The notes: generated by a model from the letters alone, not told the origin. 64,000 bases of DNA from Spartobacteria bacterium (GCA_003134785.1 PLCN01000014.1:1-64000); one strand, 5' to 3'; counted from the first letter of the stretch, positions 32,822 through 42,158 are shown. Numbers and translations are program-made.

Positions 32822-35491
32822 ATGGCGGAAATTTCCAAGACCTACGAGCCGGAAACGGTCGAGCCGAAGTGGTACGCCCGCTGGGACGAGGCCGGGTGTT
32901 TTCGGGCGGACGCGCATTCGCCGAAGCTGGCGTTCTCGATCGTCATTCCGCCGCCAAACGTCACAGGTATTTTGACTTTGGGTCATGTGCTCAACAACAC
33001 GATTCAAGACATTCTGTCCCGTCGGGCGCGCATGCAGGGCTTCGAAGTACTTTGGTTGCCGGGCACCGATCACGCCGGAGTAGGAACCCAGACCGCTGTT
33101 GAAAAACATCTTCGGCGAACGGAAAACAAGACGCGCCATGATCTGGGCCGGGAAGAATTTCTCCGCCGCGTCCTGGATTGGCAGGACAAACATGGCGGAA
33201 TCATCATCGAACAACTCAAGCGCCTGGGCTGTTCCTGCGATTGGTCGCGGCAACGTTACACCTTTGATGACGATTATGTCCGCGCGGTCGAGCGAGTGTT
33301 TGTCGATCTTTACGGTAAAGGCCTGATTTATCGCGGCCGCCGGATGATCAATTGGGACCCGGCGGCGCAAACCGCGCTATCGGATGAAGAAGTCATCGCG
33401 AGGGCGCAGAAGGGGAGCCTTTACTACGTGCGCTATGAGATCGTCGAGGAACTGGGGCGAGACCTGGAAGTCGCCACGACGCGACCGGAAACAATCATGG
33501 CCGATACCGCGCTCGCGGTTCATCCGAACGACAAACGTTACGCCGGTCTGATCGGCAAACACGCCTGGCGTCCGCTCGTGCGCGAGAAGCTTCCGATCAT
33601 CGGAGACGCAGCCATCGATCCGGAGTTCGGCACCGGTGTTTTGAAAGTGACGCCGGCGCACGACAAAATCGATTACGAAATAGGTCTCCGGCATTCGCTT
33701 CCGGTGATCGACGTGCTTCATCCGGATGGCCGGATCAATTGTCCGGCCGTTCCCGAACTGGATGGTCTCGACCGTTTCGCCGCGCGCCAGAAAGCCGTCG
33801 AATTGCTGAGCGAGCGCGGTTTGCTCGCCAAAGAGGAGCCGCACGAAAACAACGTTGGCTTTAGCGAACGCAGCGAAGTGCCGATTGAGCCCCGACTCAG
33901 CGAGCAATGGTTTCTCCATTATCCCCAGACCGCGGAAGCGTTGGCGGTGGTGCGCGATCATCTCATCCGTTTCTTTCCCGCGCATTGGGAAAAGGTTTAC
34001 GCGCAGTGGCTCGAAAACATTCAGGATTGGTGCATCAGCCGGCAAATCTGGTGGGGTCATCGGATTCCGGCCTGGTATCGAAACGAGGCCGCAAGGAAAT
34101 CGGAAAGCGAAAACATCTACGTCGGCCTCGAGGCGCCGGCTGATGCGCAAAACTGGACCCGGGATTCGGACACACTCGACACGTGGTTCTCGTCCTGGCT
34201 TTGGGCCTACGAAACGATGGACGTGGAAACGCGCCGGAAATTTTATCCGACGTCCGTTCTTGTCACGGCGCCAGACATTATCTTTTTTTGGGTCGCGCGC
34301 ATGATCATCGCCGGCCTCGAGTTCAAGCCGGGTAAGACTCCGGCGATTGAAGACAACATTGCGTTTCGCGATGTCTTCTTCACCGGACTCATTCGCGACA
34401 AGCAGGGTCGGAAAATGAGTAAGTCGTTAGGCAATTCCCCCGATCCGCTCGATTTGATCGCCAAGTACGGCGCGGATGGGTTGCGCTTTGGTTTGATGCG
34501 GATCGCGCCGAGCGGGCAGGACATCGCGTTCGATGAAAAGCAAATCGAAGAAGGCCGCAATTTCGCGACGAAGCTCTGGAACGCCGCACGTTTTCGCCAG
34601 ATGCATGGACCGAGCGAGGCCACGCCGCGCCTCGAGAAACACGCGCTTTCCATTTACTCGATAGAAGTATTGGCGCGGTTCGATGAGCTGCTGGCCACGA
34701 CCGAAGCAGCTTATCGCGAATATAAATTCAACGAGGTCGCGCAGCGGCTTTACGATTTTTTCTGGAGCGATTATTGCGATTGGTTCATCGAAGCAGCGAA
34801 GACGGAGATCTTCAGCGAAGACGAGGCACGCAAAAAATCAGTGCTGGCCGTGATGGATTTCGTCTTGTCCGGATTTCTACGGCTGCTCCATCCGTTCATG
34901 CCCCACATCACGGAAGAACTTTGGTCGGTTTTTGGATTCGGCGGGCCAGACGACGACATCAAGTCCAGCTCGATCCAGTTCACTCCAATGCCGCCGGCCG
35001 CATTATCTTCGATCAATCCGGAGACGATCGGTGAAGCGAGGAGCAAAGTGGCAAAGGTTTACGAAACGATCCTGGCCGGCCGCAATCTGCGTGCGACCTC
35101 GCGAATTCCTTCGAACAAGAAAGCGCGTTTCATCTTGCTCCCCAGTGGCGCAGACGAAAGGGAATTGCCCACCATCTCCCGCTTGCTCAATGCCGAGGAG
35201 CTAACGCTCGATTCGAAATTTCAGCCAGAAGCCGGCGTTCCGGTGGCGATGACTTCGCTTGGTGAACTGTATCTGCTCATCGCGGGTGGCGATAAATCAG
35301 CCGAGCGGGAGCGGCTCGAGAAGGAAATCGCGAAGCTCAAAAACGAATTGCGCATCGTTGATGGAAAGCTCTCAAACACTTCCTTCGTCGACAAAGCGCC
35401 ACCCGCAGTCGTGCAGGAACATCGGCAGCGGAAAGCCGATTTTAGCGAGCAGTTGACGCAACTGTGGAAGGCGCGCGCAGCAATGGATTGA
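32822..35491 (+). CDS. valS: valyl-tRNA synthetase
   Basis: This 889-aa class I synthetase charges tRNA-Val. It has P-P-P-N-V-T-G-I at 43-50, the HIGH-type motif as T-L-G-H (52-55), a connective editing domain (A-T-T-R-P-E-T...), W-C-I-S-R-Q-I-W-W-G-H, the K-M-S-K-S loop (531-535), an anticodon-binding helical domain with D-Y-C-D-W-F-I-E and a C-terminal coiled coil. The first His of HIGH is Thr, which is unusual. ATG 32822 is preferred over a start at 32813. Its 3' end overlaps the convergent methyltransferase gene by 50 bp. Confidence 0.97.
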   Translation: MAEISKTYEPETVEPKWYARWDEAGCFRADAHSPKLAFSIVIPPPNVTGILTLGHVLNNTIQDILSRRARMQGFEVLWLPGTDHAGVGTQTAVEKHLRRTENKTRHDLGREEFLRRVLDWQDKHGGIIIEQLKRLGCSCDWSRQRYTFDDDYVRAVERVFVDLYGKGLIYRGRRMINWDPAAQTALSDEEVIARAQKGSLYYVRYEIVEELGRDLEVATTRPETIMADTALAVHPNDKRYAGLIGKHAWRPLVREKLPIIGDAAIDPEFGTGVLKVTPAHDKIDYEIGLRHSLPVIDVLHPDGRINCPAVPELDGLDRFAARQKAVELLSERGLLAKEEPHENNVGFSERSEVPIEPRLSEQWFLHYPQTAEALAVVRDHLIRFFPAHWEKVYAQWLENIQDWCISRQIWWGHRIPAWYRNEAARKSESENIYVGLEAPADAQNWTRDSDTLDTWFSSWLWAYETMDVETRRKFYPTSVLVTAPDIIFFWVARMIIAGLEFKPGKTPAIEDNIAFRDVFFTGLIRDKQGRKMSKSLGNSPDPLDLIAKYGADGLRFGLMRIAPSGQDIAFDEKQIEEGRNFATKLWNAARFRQMHGPSEATPRLEKHALSIYSIEVLARFDELLATTEAAYREYKFNEVAQRLYDFFWSDYCDWFIEAAKTEIFSEDEARKKSVLAVMDFVLSGFLRLLHPFMPHITEELWSVFGFGGPDDDIKSSSIQFTPMPPAALSSINPETIGEARSKVAKVYETILAGRNLRATSRIPSNKKARFILLPSGADERELPTISRLLNAEELTLDSKFQPEAGVPVAMTSLGELYLLIAGGDKSAERERLEKEIAKLKNELRIVDGKLSNTSFVDKAPPAVVQEHRQRKADFSEQLTQLWKARAAMD

Positions 35492-36188
35492 AGAGGACGC
35501 GTTGCGTGTGGATCTCCGCGCCGCGCGCTTCGAAATATTCCTTCAGTTCCGGCGTGTAGAGCGAGTCGTCATATTCGCGATTAAGCTCCAGGCAAATCTG
35601 TCCGTCCGGCTTAAGCTGGCGTGCCGCCAAATCGTCGAGGAAAAACTCCCACTCTGGGATCTGCCATAGTTTGTCGGTCTTGTGACCGTTGAAGCAGATC
35701 ATGTGGGCGGCGATCACATCGAATTTCGAGCCCAGATTAGGCAGCGGTCGAAAGGCCTCGATGCGCCAGATTTTTCGCTTCACGCCAAGCAAATCGATCA
35801 TCTCGGTGAAGCCAGGCTCCTCATCCAAATCCAGTCCGAGAACGTCGTGACCGAGATATCGATTGATGTAGAGAAAATATCCGGTGCCGCACCCGATATC
35901 GAGGACCCGTTTGCGCCCACCTAGATCGAGACCCAGATCGCGCACACGCCGGAGATTGATTTCCATCCACAGTTCCAAGTCGAGATATTTCGGCCAGGCA
36001 TCGCCGGGATCCGCCACCGCATGGCGTTGATAGACTTGCCGGAACTTTTCTGCGTCGACGGTCCTGGTGATGCGCGCCGCGTCAAAAGTAAGGGGCGCGC
36101 GGCCGAGAAGGACTTGCTTTACATGACGCCGGGCGCTCGCATACGCGTCGCCCGTGAGCACCTTTCTTAGTTTGTAGGAAAATCGCAT
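35442..36188 (-). CDS. SAM-dependent methyltransferase
   Basis: This 248-aa protein has the class I SAM-binding motif V-L-D-I-G-C-G-T-G-Y (motif I, about 94-103), an acidic G-L-D-L-D-E at the end of the second strand, and F-D-V-I-A-A-H-M-I-C-F (motif post-I). Upstream is about 90 residues of basic helical sequence. The substrate is unknown; sugar- or lipid-modifying methyltransferases of this type are often surface-polysaccharide related. It is convergent with valS and overlaps it by 50 bp. Confidence 0.8.
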   Translation of the reverse strand: MRFSYKLRKVLTGDAYASARRHVKQVLLGRAPLTFDAARITRTVDAEKFRQVYQRHAVADPGDAWPKYLDLELWMEINLRRVRDLGLDLGGRKRVLDIGCGTGYFLYINRYLGHDVLGLDLDEEPGFTEMIDLLGVKRKIWRIEAFRPLPNLGSKFDVIAAHMICFNGHKTDKLWQIPEWEFFLDDLAARQLKPDGQICLELNREYDDSLYTPELKEYFEARGAEIHTQRVLFNPLLRAPSTVASTAR

Positions 36189-36246
36189 GGCCGAACTGGA
36201 GTCGAAGCGGCTTCGTAATCCGGTCGCGAAGTACTGTCAACACGCG

Positions 36247-36290
36247 GCATCGGCTTCCAGCCGATGTCCCACCGGCAAGATGCCGATGCC
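36247..36290. repeat. GGCATCGGC...GCCGATGCC inverted repeat
   Basis: GGCATCGGC (36247-36255) and GCCGATGCC (36282-36290) are exact complements. A CCAGCCGATG/CATCTTGCCG-like inner pair lies between them. It occupies the divergent promoter region between the methyltransferase and cstA. Confidence 0.65.
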
Positions 36291-36354
36291 ACGCCTGTTC
36301 CTGTTGTCACCGCGTGGCTATTTTGCCTAGATTGCCCACAGCAACGTAGCCGCA

Positions 36355-38400
36355 ATGACTCTCTGGAAAAAATTGCTTTGGATCGCCATTACGGCGCTCG
36401 GCTTTATAGCGATCGCGGTGCTAGCGCTTTCCCGGGGCGAACAAATCAGTGCGTTGTGGATCGTCACAGCGGGCCTCTGCGCTTTCGCGGTCAGCTATCG
36501 CTTCTACAGCAAATGGCTGGCAACGAAGGTCCTCGTCCTGAACGACGAGCGGGCCACGCCCGCGATTGCCAATGAAGACGGGAAAGATTTTGTCCCGACC
36601 AATCGCTGGATGGTTTTCGGCCATCATTTTGCGGCGATCGCGGGACCGGGTCCGCTGGTAGGGCCAGTGCTCGCGGCGCAGTTCGGATTTCTGCCCGGCA
36701 CGCTTTGGATTTTGATCGGCGCCACTCTCGGCGGCGGCGTGCACGATATGATCGTGCTTTTCAGCTCGGTCAGGCGCCGCGGCAAGACACTCGGGCAAAT
36801 GGTGAAAGAGGAAATTGGTCCCGGGGTGGGCGCGCTCGCTCTCATCAGCGTGCTCTTGATCATGATTATGATCATGGCGGTGCTCGCTCTCGTGGTGGTG
36901 CAGGCACTCGCGAAAAGTCCCTGGGGCGTCTTTACCATGGCGACGACGATCCCGGTCGCGCTCATCATGGGACTGGGATTGCGCACCGGAAAAATCAGCG
37001 TCACCTGGATCACGGCGTTCGGACTCGCGGGCCTCGCCTTCGCGGTTTGGGGCGGACAATTTCTTTCATATTATCCGATGATCGAAGGCTGGTTTCGACA
37101 GGATGAAAAATGGCTCGCGTGGGCGGTCATGATCTACGGATTGGCGGCGTCGATCTTGCCGGTTTGGTTGCTTCTCACGCCCCGGGATTATCTCAGCACT
37201 TTTCTGAAACTCGGCACGGTCGCGGCGCTGGCCATCGCGGTTGTCGCCTTGCGGCCGATGCTTCTGATGCCGTCGATCTCCCGCTTCATCGATGGGACCG
37301 GGCCGGTCTTCGCGGGACCCGTCTTTCCATTCGTCTGCATCACGATTGCGTGCGGAGCGGTCTCCGGTTTTCATTCCCTGATCGCCTCGGGCACAACCTG
37401 CAAAATGCTCGCGCGCGAATCGCGGATTCGCGACATCGGCTACGGCGCGATGGTGACCGAAATGATGGTCGCGCTCATGGCCATGATCGCCGCCTGTATC
37501 CTTCAGCCCGGCGAATATTTCGCGATCAACACGAAGGGCGCGCCGACTGAAGTGGTCGCGAAGATCAGCGCGGCAGGTTTCCCGGTCACCGAAACGGAAA
37601 TGCAGCAGCTCGCCACAGGCCTCGGCGAGACGACGATGTTCGGCCGCGCGGGCGGGGCGCCGACTTTTGCGGTCGGGATGGCGCATATGTTCTCGCGCAT
37701 CTCCTCGAATCCGACTGCGCTCGCGCTCTGGTATCATTTCGCGATCATGTTCGAGGCGCTCTTTATTTTGACGACGCTCGATGCCGGGACACGTGTCGGG
37801 CGATTCCTGCTGCAAGATTTGCTGGGCAATTTGTGGAAACCGCTGGGCAATACCAGCTCGTGGTCCGCCAATCTTTTTTCGAGCGTCCTGTTGGTTGGCG
37901 CGTGGGGGTGGTTTCTGTATCAAGGCGTGATCGATCCGCTCGGCGGCATCAATAGTCTTTGGCCGCTCTTTGGCATCGCGAATCAATTGCTCTCCATCAT
38001 CGCGCTCTGCCTCGGCACCAGCGTCCTGATCAAAATGGGCAAGACGCGATATCTTTTTGTCACGCTCGTGCCGCTCTGTTTCATGTGCGTCGTCACGTTT
38101 AGCGCCGCCTACCTGAAAATCTTTTCGCCCGATCCGAAGCTCGGATTTTTGAGCGGCGCGGAATCGCTCATGCAAACGGCCGGCACGATTGGTGACGTGG
38201 CCAAGGCCGCACAGATGACGAGACAAGCGGCCATCTGGCGTTTTGACGCATTGGTCGCGTTCGGTTTTGTGGTGCTGGTCTTTCTGATTGCGGCGGGGAG
38301 CGCGCTGGAATGGTGGCGACTCTTGCGCGGGTCGAAGCGCATCGTTCTGCATGAGAGCGAATTCATCCCGCTCGATCGCGCCGAACCCACCGGCGTCTAA
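36355..38400 (+). CDS. cstA: carbon starvation protein CstA (pyruvate/peptide transporter family)
   Basis: This 681-aa inner-membrane protein has about 16-18 helices. It carries the N-terminal F-V-P-T-N-R-W-M-V-F-G-H-H-F-A-A-I-A-G-P segment, G-P-V-L-A-A-Q-F-G, I-G-A-T-L-G-G-G-V-H-D and the later S-G-F-H-S-L-I-A-S-G-T-T block, all diagnostic of CstA. Characterised members import pyruvate or peptides on starvation. The stop is 4 bp before the M42 peptidase start, so a short operon is likely, which would fit peptide use (inference). Confidence 0.94.
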   Translation: MTLWKKLLWIAITALGFIAIAVLALSRGEQISALWIVTAGLCAFAVSYRFYSKWLATKVLVLNDERATPAIANEDGKDFVPTNRWMVFGHHFAAIAGPGPLVGPVLAAQFGFLPGTLWILIGATLGGGVHDMIVLFSSVRRRGKTLGQMVKEEIGPGVGALALISVLLIMIMIMAVLALVVVQALAKSPWGVFTMATTIPVALIMGLGLRTGKISVTWITAFGLAGLAFAVWGGQFLSYYPMIEGWFRQDEKWLAWAVMIYGLAASILPVWLLLTPRDYLSTFLKLGTVAALAIAVVALRPMLLMPSISRFIDGTGPVFAGPVFPFVCITIACGAVSGFHSLIASGTTCKMLARESRIRDIGYGAMVTEMMVALMAMIAACILQPGEYFAINTKGAPTEVVAKISAAGFPVTETEMQQLATGLGETTMFGRAGGAPTFAVGMAHMFSRISSNPTALALWYHFAIMFEALFILTTLDAGTRVGRFLLQDLLGNLWKPLGNTSSWSANLFSSVLLVGAWGWFLYQGVIDPLGGINSLWPLFGIANQLLSIIALCLGTSVLIKMGKTRYLFVTLVPLCFMCVVTFSAAYLKIFSPDPKLGFLSGAESLMQTAGTIGDVAKAAQMTRQAAIWRFDALVAFGFVVLVFLIAAGSALEWWRLLRGSKRIVLHESEFIPLDRAEPTGV

Positions 38401-38404
38401 TTTG

Positions 38405-39367
38405 ATGCAACGACGAGAATTGCTGCGCGTAGTTCGTTCTCTAGTCGAACAGCCCACGGCGCCGTTTCACGAGGATGCGGTGCGCGATGCGATCGTCGCG
38501 GAATTAAAAAAATGCGCGCATGTTCGGATCGAGCACGACGCGTTCGGCAATGTGATCGCGCGCTATCGACGTGGCACTCGGGCGCGGCCGCGATGGGCCT
38601 TCGCCGCGCACATGGATCATCCCGGCTGGGTGCGCACAGAAAAGGGCGACTGGCGCTTCCTCGGTTCCGTGGCCGAGCATTTTCTGGTCAATCCGCGGAT
38701 GCGCGAGTTCGGCGACTTCGCGATGTGGGACCTGCCGGCCTTCGAATTGAAGGATGAGCAAATCCATTCGCGCGCCTGCGACGACTTATTAGGCTGCGCC
38801 GAAATCATCTGTCTCTTTCAGGAGTTGGAAGCTTCGCGCGCAAACGTTCATTGCCTCGGTCTTTTCACTCGGGCCGAAGAAGTCGGGTTCTGGGGCGCGA
38901 TTCAACTGGCGCGGTCAAGAATACTCCCGAAGGAGATCACGATCTTCTCTTTGGAAACCAGCACGCCGCGCGGCGGGGCGGAAATCGGCCGCGGTCCGAT
39001 TGTGCGTGTCGGAGATCGGTTATCCATTTTCGACAGCGGCGAGACTGCGCGCCTCATGAGCCTGGCGGCAGCGCACGACATCCCGGTGCAACGCTGCCTC
39101 TTGGACGGCGGCGCCTGCGAAGCGAGCGCGTATCAGCTCTATGGTTACCGATCAGTGGCCGCGAGCATTGGTCTCGGCAATTATCACAACTGCGCTGCCG
39201 ACGGGAGCATCCAGTGCGAGTACGTGTCGGTGGCCGATTATGCGAAGATGGTTCGGCTCTGTCTGGCAGTGGTGTGCGAAACGAAGAGATCCGATCCGAG
39301 CAAGGACCTTCGCGATACGCTGGAGAAAAGAGCCGAACGCTATACGCCACTCTTCCGGAAAATGTAG
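38405..39367 (+). CDS. M42/M20-type metal aminopeptidase
   Basis: This 320-aa cytosolic metallopeptidase of the M42 (glutamyl aminopeptidase/FrvX) type shows A-A-H-M-D-H-P-G (His 69 metal ligand), A-C-D-D-L-L-G (bridging Asp), R-A-E-E-V-G-F-W-G (catalytic Glu pair) and S-L-E-T-S. It probably trims peptides and sits directly behind cstA. It is slightly short for M42. The final K-M codons and TAG stop are supplied by a family A repeat (A-A-A-A-T-G-T-A-G-A-G-type end). Confidence 0.85.
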   Translation: MQRRELLRVVRSLVEQPTAPFHEDAVRDAIVAELKKCAHVRIEHDAFGNVIARYRRGTRARPRWAFAAHMDHPGWVRTEKGDWRFLGSVAEHFLVNPRMREFGDFAMWDLPAFELKDEQIHSRACDDLLGCAEIICLFQELEASRANVHCLGLFTRAEEVGFWGAIQLARSRILPKEITIFSLETSTPRGGAEIGRGPIVRVGDRLSIFDSGETARLMSLAAAHDIPVQRCLLDGGACEASAYQLYGYRSVAASIGLGNYHNCAADGSIQCEYVSVADYAKMVRLCLAVVCETKRSDPSKDLRDTLEKRAERYTPLFRKM

Positions 39368-39428
39368 AGACGGTCGCCGCGGCGACCGCCTGTTTGATTC
39401 GTTAGGCGCTTGACACAAGCGCCTCTAC
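39364..39428. repeat. inverted repeat, family A copy 2
   Basis: The right arm CAAGCGCCTCTAC and the GATTCGTTAGGCGCTTG interior match copies 1 and 3. The left arm is altered to GTAGAGACGGTCGCCG. The M42 peptidase stop codon is the TAG of GTAGAG. Confidence 0.8.
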
Positions 39429-39434
39429 ATTTCG

Positions 39435-39848
39435 CTACTTGCGCCGCAGTGGCACGATGATTTCTTCGTCGCGACGCGCCAGAATCACGCGGCCATCCTC
39501 GATCCTTTTCACCGTGAGCTGATAAGTCTGAGTGCCCAATTGCAACCCAAATGTCTGGCCTTCCTGCATCGCTTTTCCATTGATAATGGCGAAGTGAGCG
39601 CCCGTATCGAGCGTGATCGAACTGACGAGAAAAGAGGACGGCTGAATTTCCGGCCCGACATGTTCGCCAGAGGTGGTTTGGGCCTTCGCGACCGGCTTCC
39701 AGCCGATGGGCCAGAACGGATTGCGGCCGCTTGCTTCCATCGTGAAACTCGACTTGTGTTTCAGGTCGATGCCTGAAGCGGCATCCTCGGCGCGCACGCA
39801 GTGCAGGCCCAGAAGCGCGACGGAGAAAATTGCTGCGAGCGTTTTCAT
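39435..39848 (-). CDS. PilP-like secreted protein of the pilus-assembly operon
   Basis: This 137-aa protein has a signal peptide (residues 1-20, L-A-A-I-F-S-V-A-L-L-G-L). The mature part has G-R-N-P-F-W-P-I-G and a C-terminal beta domain (I-I-N-G-K-A-M-Q-E-G-Q-T-F-G...V-I-L-A-R-R-D-E-E-I-I-V-P-L), the pattern of PilP/GspC-type inner-membrane-to-secretin linkers. It is the last gene of the pilM-N-O-like cluster and overlaps the previous gene by 4 bp. Exact family membership is inferred from context and layout. Confidence 0.65.
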   Translation of the reverse strand: MKTLAAIFSVALLGLHCVRAEDAASGIDLKHKSSFTMEASGRNPFWPIGWKPVAKAQTTSGEHVGPEIQPSSFLVSSITLDTGAHFAIINGKAMQEGQTFGLQLGTQTYQLTVKRIEDGRVILARRDEEIIVPLRRK

Positions 39849-40414
39849 CGTTTCACAATCGCCGTCATCGCGGTCAAGCTGACCTGCTGGAACTGCGGGT
39901 CATCCGCGACGGCGTGGAGGTTGAGGTGCGTGATCGACAGTAGCGGTTCGCTGTTTTCCAACACTGCGATCGCCTTCCCCGTGGTGGCGAAGTCCGTCTG
40001 CGGTAAGTCGAGCGACCAGGTGTAACGCATCCAGTTCGCGAGCTCGGGCTCTCTGAACGGGGAGCTATTCTCAAGGCGCGCCGTCGTCTTATCGATCTGC
40101 TGATTGGCGAAAAAGATCTTCATCCGCGGCGGGAACCAGGCGATCGGCGCGCCTTCGGGGCTGAGGGCTTTGAGGGCGGCGAACCGCGTCGTGGCGGCGC
40201 CGGCCGCCTGCTCGAGATTGGTCGCTTTCATCATCTCATTCTTTGAGCCGGCGACTTTACGTTGCAGGTCGTCGATCGTGGCTAGCATCGAATCGCGGCT
40301 CTTATTGAGCGGTCCGAGAAAGAAACTGAAGTAGACGTAGAGCAAGACCACGAAGCCCATCGAACTCAGCGCGAGCTTTTGGATTTGATCCTTGGTTAGG
40401 TTGAGTTTCTTCAT
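39845..40414 (-). CDS. PilO-like / Amuc_1100-like membrane protein
   Basis: This 189-aa bitopic protein has one membrane helix (about 15-35, A-L-S-S-M-G-F-V-V-L-L-Y-V-Y-F), then a coiled coil (about 40-75) and a ferredoxin-like periplasmic domain. The layout and place in the operon match PilO and the Akkermansia protein Amuc_1100. It would form the inner-membrane alignment complex with the PilN-like protein. It overlaps both neighbours by 4 bp, so translation is coupled. Confidence 0.7.
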   Translation of the reverse strand: MKKLNLTKDQIQKLALSSMGFVVLLYVYFSFFLGPLNKSRDSMLATIDDLQRKVAGSKNEMMKATNLEQAAGAATTRFAALKALSPEGAPIAWFPPRMKIFFANQQIDKTTARLENSSPFREPELANWMRYTWSLDLPQTDFATTGKAIAVLENSEPLLSITHLNLHAVADDPQFQQVSLTAMTAIVKR

Positions 40415-41073
40415 GGCTTTGGAGCTCGAACGCGTTCAGGCGCGGGAGCAGGCGCTGCTTTCGCGGTGGATGGAGCGGTAGTGAAAGTCACACTCAAGCC
40501 GAAACGAGCCATGGCCATATTATCGCCGCCGATTTTTACCAGCGTGTCCAGGTCTTCGAGCGTCTTGAATTCAACCTTCACTTCGCGGTAACTCTGTCCG
40601 AGCTGTTCGAGGAGTAATTGCCGAAGCTCTTCGGCGGCGGCGCGCGGTTCCCGGCCGGCCGCGAGACCTTCGATCATCACGCTCACGCCTTTGTTGTCCT
40701 CGAGCACCGTGCCATCCACGCTCGTGACCTGCGCGTTCAGGGCGACGCAGCGCGAAAGTTTTTCCAGGAACGGCGCCCAGTAAAAGCGACTGTCGATCAT
40801 CCCATCGAGCACTTTGATCGTGCTGATAATACCGTTCAATTCCGCGGAACGTTTTTGCGCTGAGGTGACTTTCGGTTCCACCTTGGACCAGTCGTGCTGG
40901 ATCGCGCTGAAGCGGTTGCGGATCTCGAGCGTCTTGTAGGCGTTCCACATGTAGTAGAGGATCATCAGCGTGCCGATTGCTCCCAGCACCATCATGCCGA
41001 TCTTGAGCGGATCGCGTTGACGCTGGCGCTGTTGCGAGATCTCCTCATGGAGGAGGTTGAGATGGAGTGCCAT
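40411..41073 (-). CDS. PilN-like inner-membrane protein
   Basis: This 220-aa protein begins M-A-L-H-L-N-L-L-H-E-E, where PilN proteins carry an I-N-L-L-P motif that binds PilM. A membrane helix (about 26-46), a coiled coil (50-90), a ferredoxin-like periplasmic domain and a Pro/Ala-rich tail follow. It probably recruits the cytoplasmic PilM-like ATP-binding protein to the membrane. It starts 8 bp after the pilM stop. Confidence 0.75.
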   Translation of the reverse strand: MALHLNLLHEEISQQRQRQRDPLKIGMMVLGAIGTLMILYYMWNAYKTLEIRNRFSAIQHDWSKVEPKVTSAQKRSAELNGIISTIKVLDGMIDSRFYWAPFLEKLSRCVALNAQVTSVDGTVLEDNKGVSVMIEGLAAGREPRAAAEELRQLLLEQLGQSYREVKVEFKTLEDLDTLVKIGGDNMAMARFGLSVTFTTAPSTAKAAPAPAPERVRAPKP

Positions 41074-41081
41074 GCGCGCTT

Positions 41082-42143
41082 TTAGTTCCTGAGATATTCA
41101 AACGCGGCGCCGCAGGCCACGTTGAGCGAAACGAATTCACTCGGCAGGGCCTGGCGTTTCGCCGGAGGCAGCGCCACTTCGCAGGTCTCGAGCGGGTCCC
41201 AGATTTCGCAGGGCAATCCCAGCTCGTCGCTCAAGGTCTGCAAAATCGTTTCCGTGCGGGCGAGGCCGCCGGAAACAAAAATGCGATGAATGCTTTGTTC
41301 GTGCTGTCCTTCGAAAAAGCCGATCGAATTGCGAACTTCCGTGGCCAGCCGGCTGAGTGACGTTCGGCAAATCTCGGTCATGCCGGCATCGCCTTGCTGC
41401 ATCATGACGCGAGCGGCGTTCGCATCGAGTGCGCCGTCGGCGGTGAGGGCTTGCGTCAGCGCCTTGCCGCCATAATCGATGCTGCGCACGAGCACCAGAT
41501 CCTTCTTGCTGCCGATCATCACCGTGCTCTGCAAGTGACCCATGTCGAGAAGAAGGAACGCGTCTTTCGCGAAGGTTTCCGGATAGGCGAATTCAAAAGC
41601 GTTGAACGAGCAGACTGGCGCGAGTTGCAAGATGTCCGCTGAAACGCGCGACTTGCTGCACGCTTCGGAAATTTGTTTGACCGTCGGCCGCAGCATTCCG
41701 CCGACGAGATATTTGGTCTTGGCCGCACCGTCCTGCGCAAGAGTTTCGGACGTTCCGATGGCAGCGCCGTTGGTTCCGTTGCCCGAAATCGGTGCGCAAT
41801 CCAGGACGAAATCCTTGCACTCCTGGTTCAAGACCATGAGGCCGTTGAGTCGAAGAGCGTTGCGCAGAAGATCGATCGGCGTATTGGGCTGCTCGATGAT
41901 GCGAAGAAGCGATTCGGGATCCGAGACCGCGATGGCGCAAGCTTTGGCGCTGCCGCCCAAGTCTTTGAGCAAGAGCTTGAGTTGCTGCGCCAAATCTTCG
42001 GGGGTCGTAAGCTCGTCTGGCACCTCACGCGAGGCGTAGCTGGTGAGCACGAATCGTTCGTCAGCTTTTCGCTGAAGCAATACGCCTTTAAAAATGTGCT
42101 TCCCCAGATCGATACCAAAGACAGAATTTGCGCGCCTCGCCAT
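41082..42143 (-). CDS. pilM: PilM-like actin-fold protein
   Basis: This 353-aa cytoplasmic protein has the actin/FtsA fold: V-F-G-I-D-L-G-K (8-15, phosphate 1), F-L-L-L-D-M-G-H-L-Q-S-T (phosphate 2), R-S-I-D-Y-G-G-K, and I-F-V-S-G-G-L-A-R (adenosine loop). It heads the operon with PilN/O/P-like genes and would drive assembly of a type IV pilus or type II-secretion-like machine. No ATPase, pilin or secretin gene is in the window. Confidence 0.85.
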   Translation of the reverse strand: MARRANSVFGIDLGKHIFKGVLLQRKADERFVLTSYASREVPDELTTPEDLAQQLKLLLKDLGGSAKACAIAVSDPESLLRIIEQPNTPIDLLRNALRLNGLMVLNQECKDFVLDCAPISGNGTNGAAIGTSETLAQDGAAKTKYLVGGMLRPTVKQISEACSKSRVSADILQLAPVCSFNAFEFAYPETFAKDAFLLLDMGHLQSTVMIGSKKDLVLVRSIDYGGKALTQALTADGALDANAARVMMQQGDAGMTEICRTSLSRLATEVRNSIGFFEGQHEQSIHRIFVSGGLARTETILQTLSDELGLPCEIWDPLETCEVALPPAKRQALPSEFVSLNVACGAAFEYLRN

Positions 42144-42158
42144 AATGCTGTCATTCCT

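Noticed and set aside
36421-38457. Long - strand frames opposite cstA
   Set aside because: Rich in Arg, His and Asp with no domain; shadows of a high-GC transmembrane gene.
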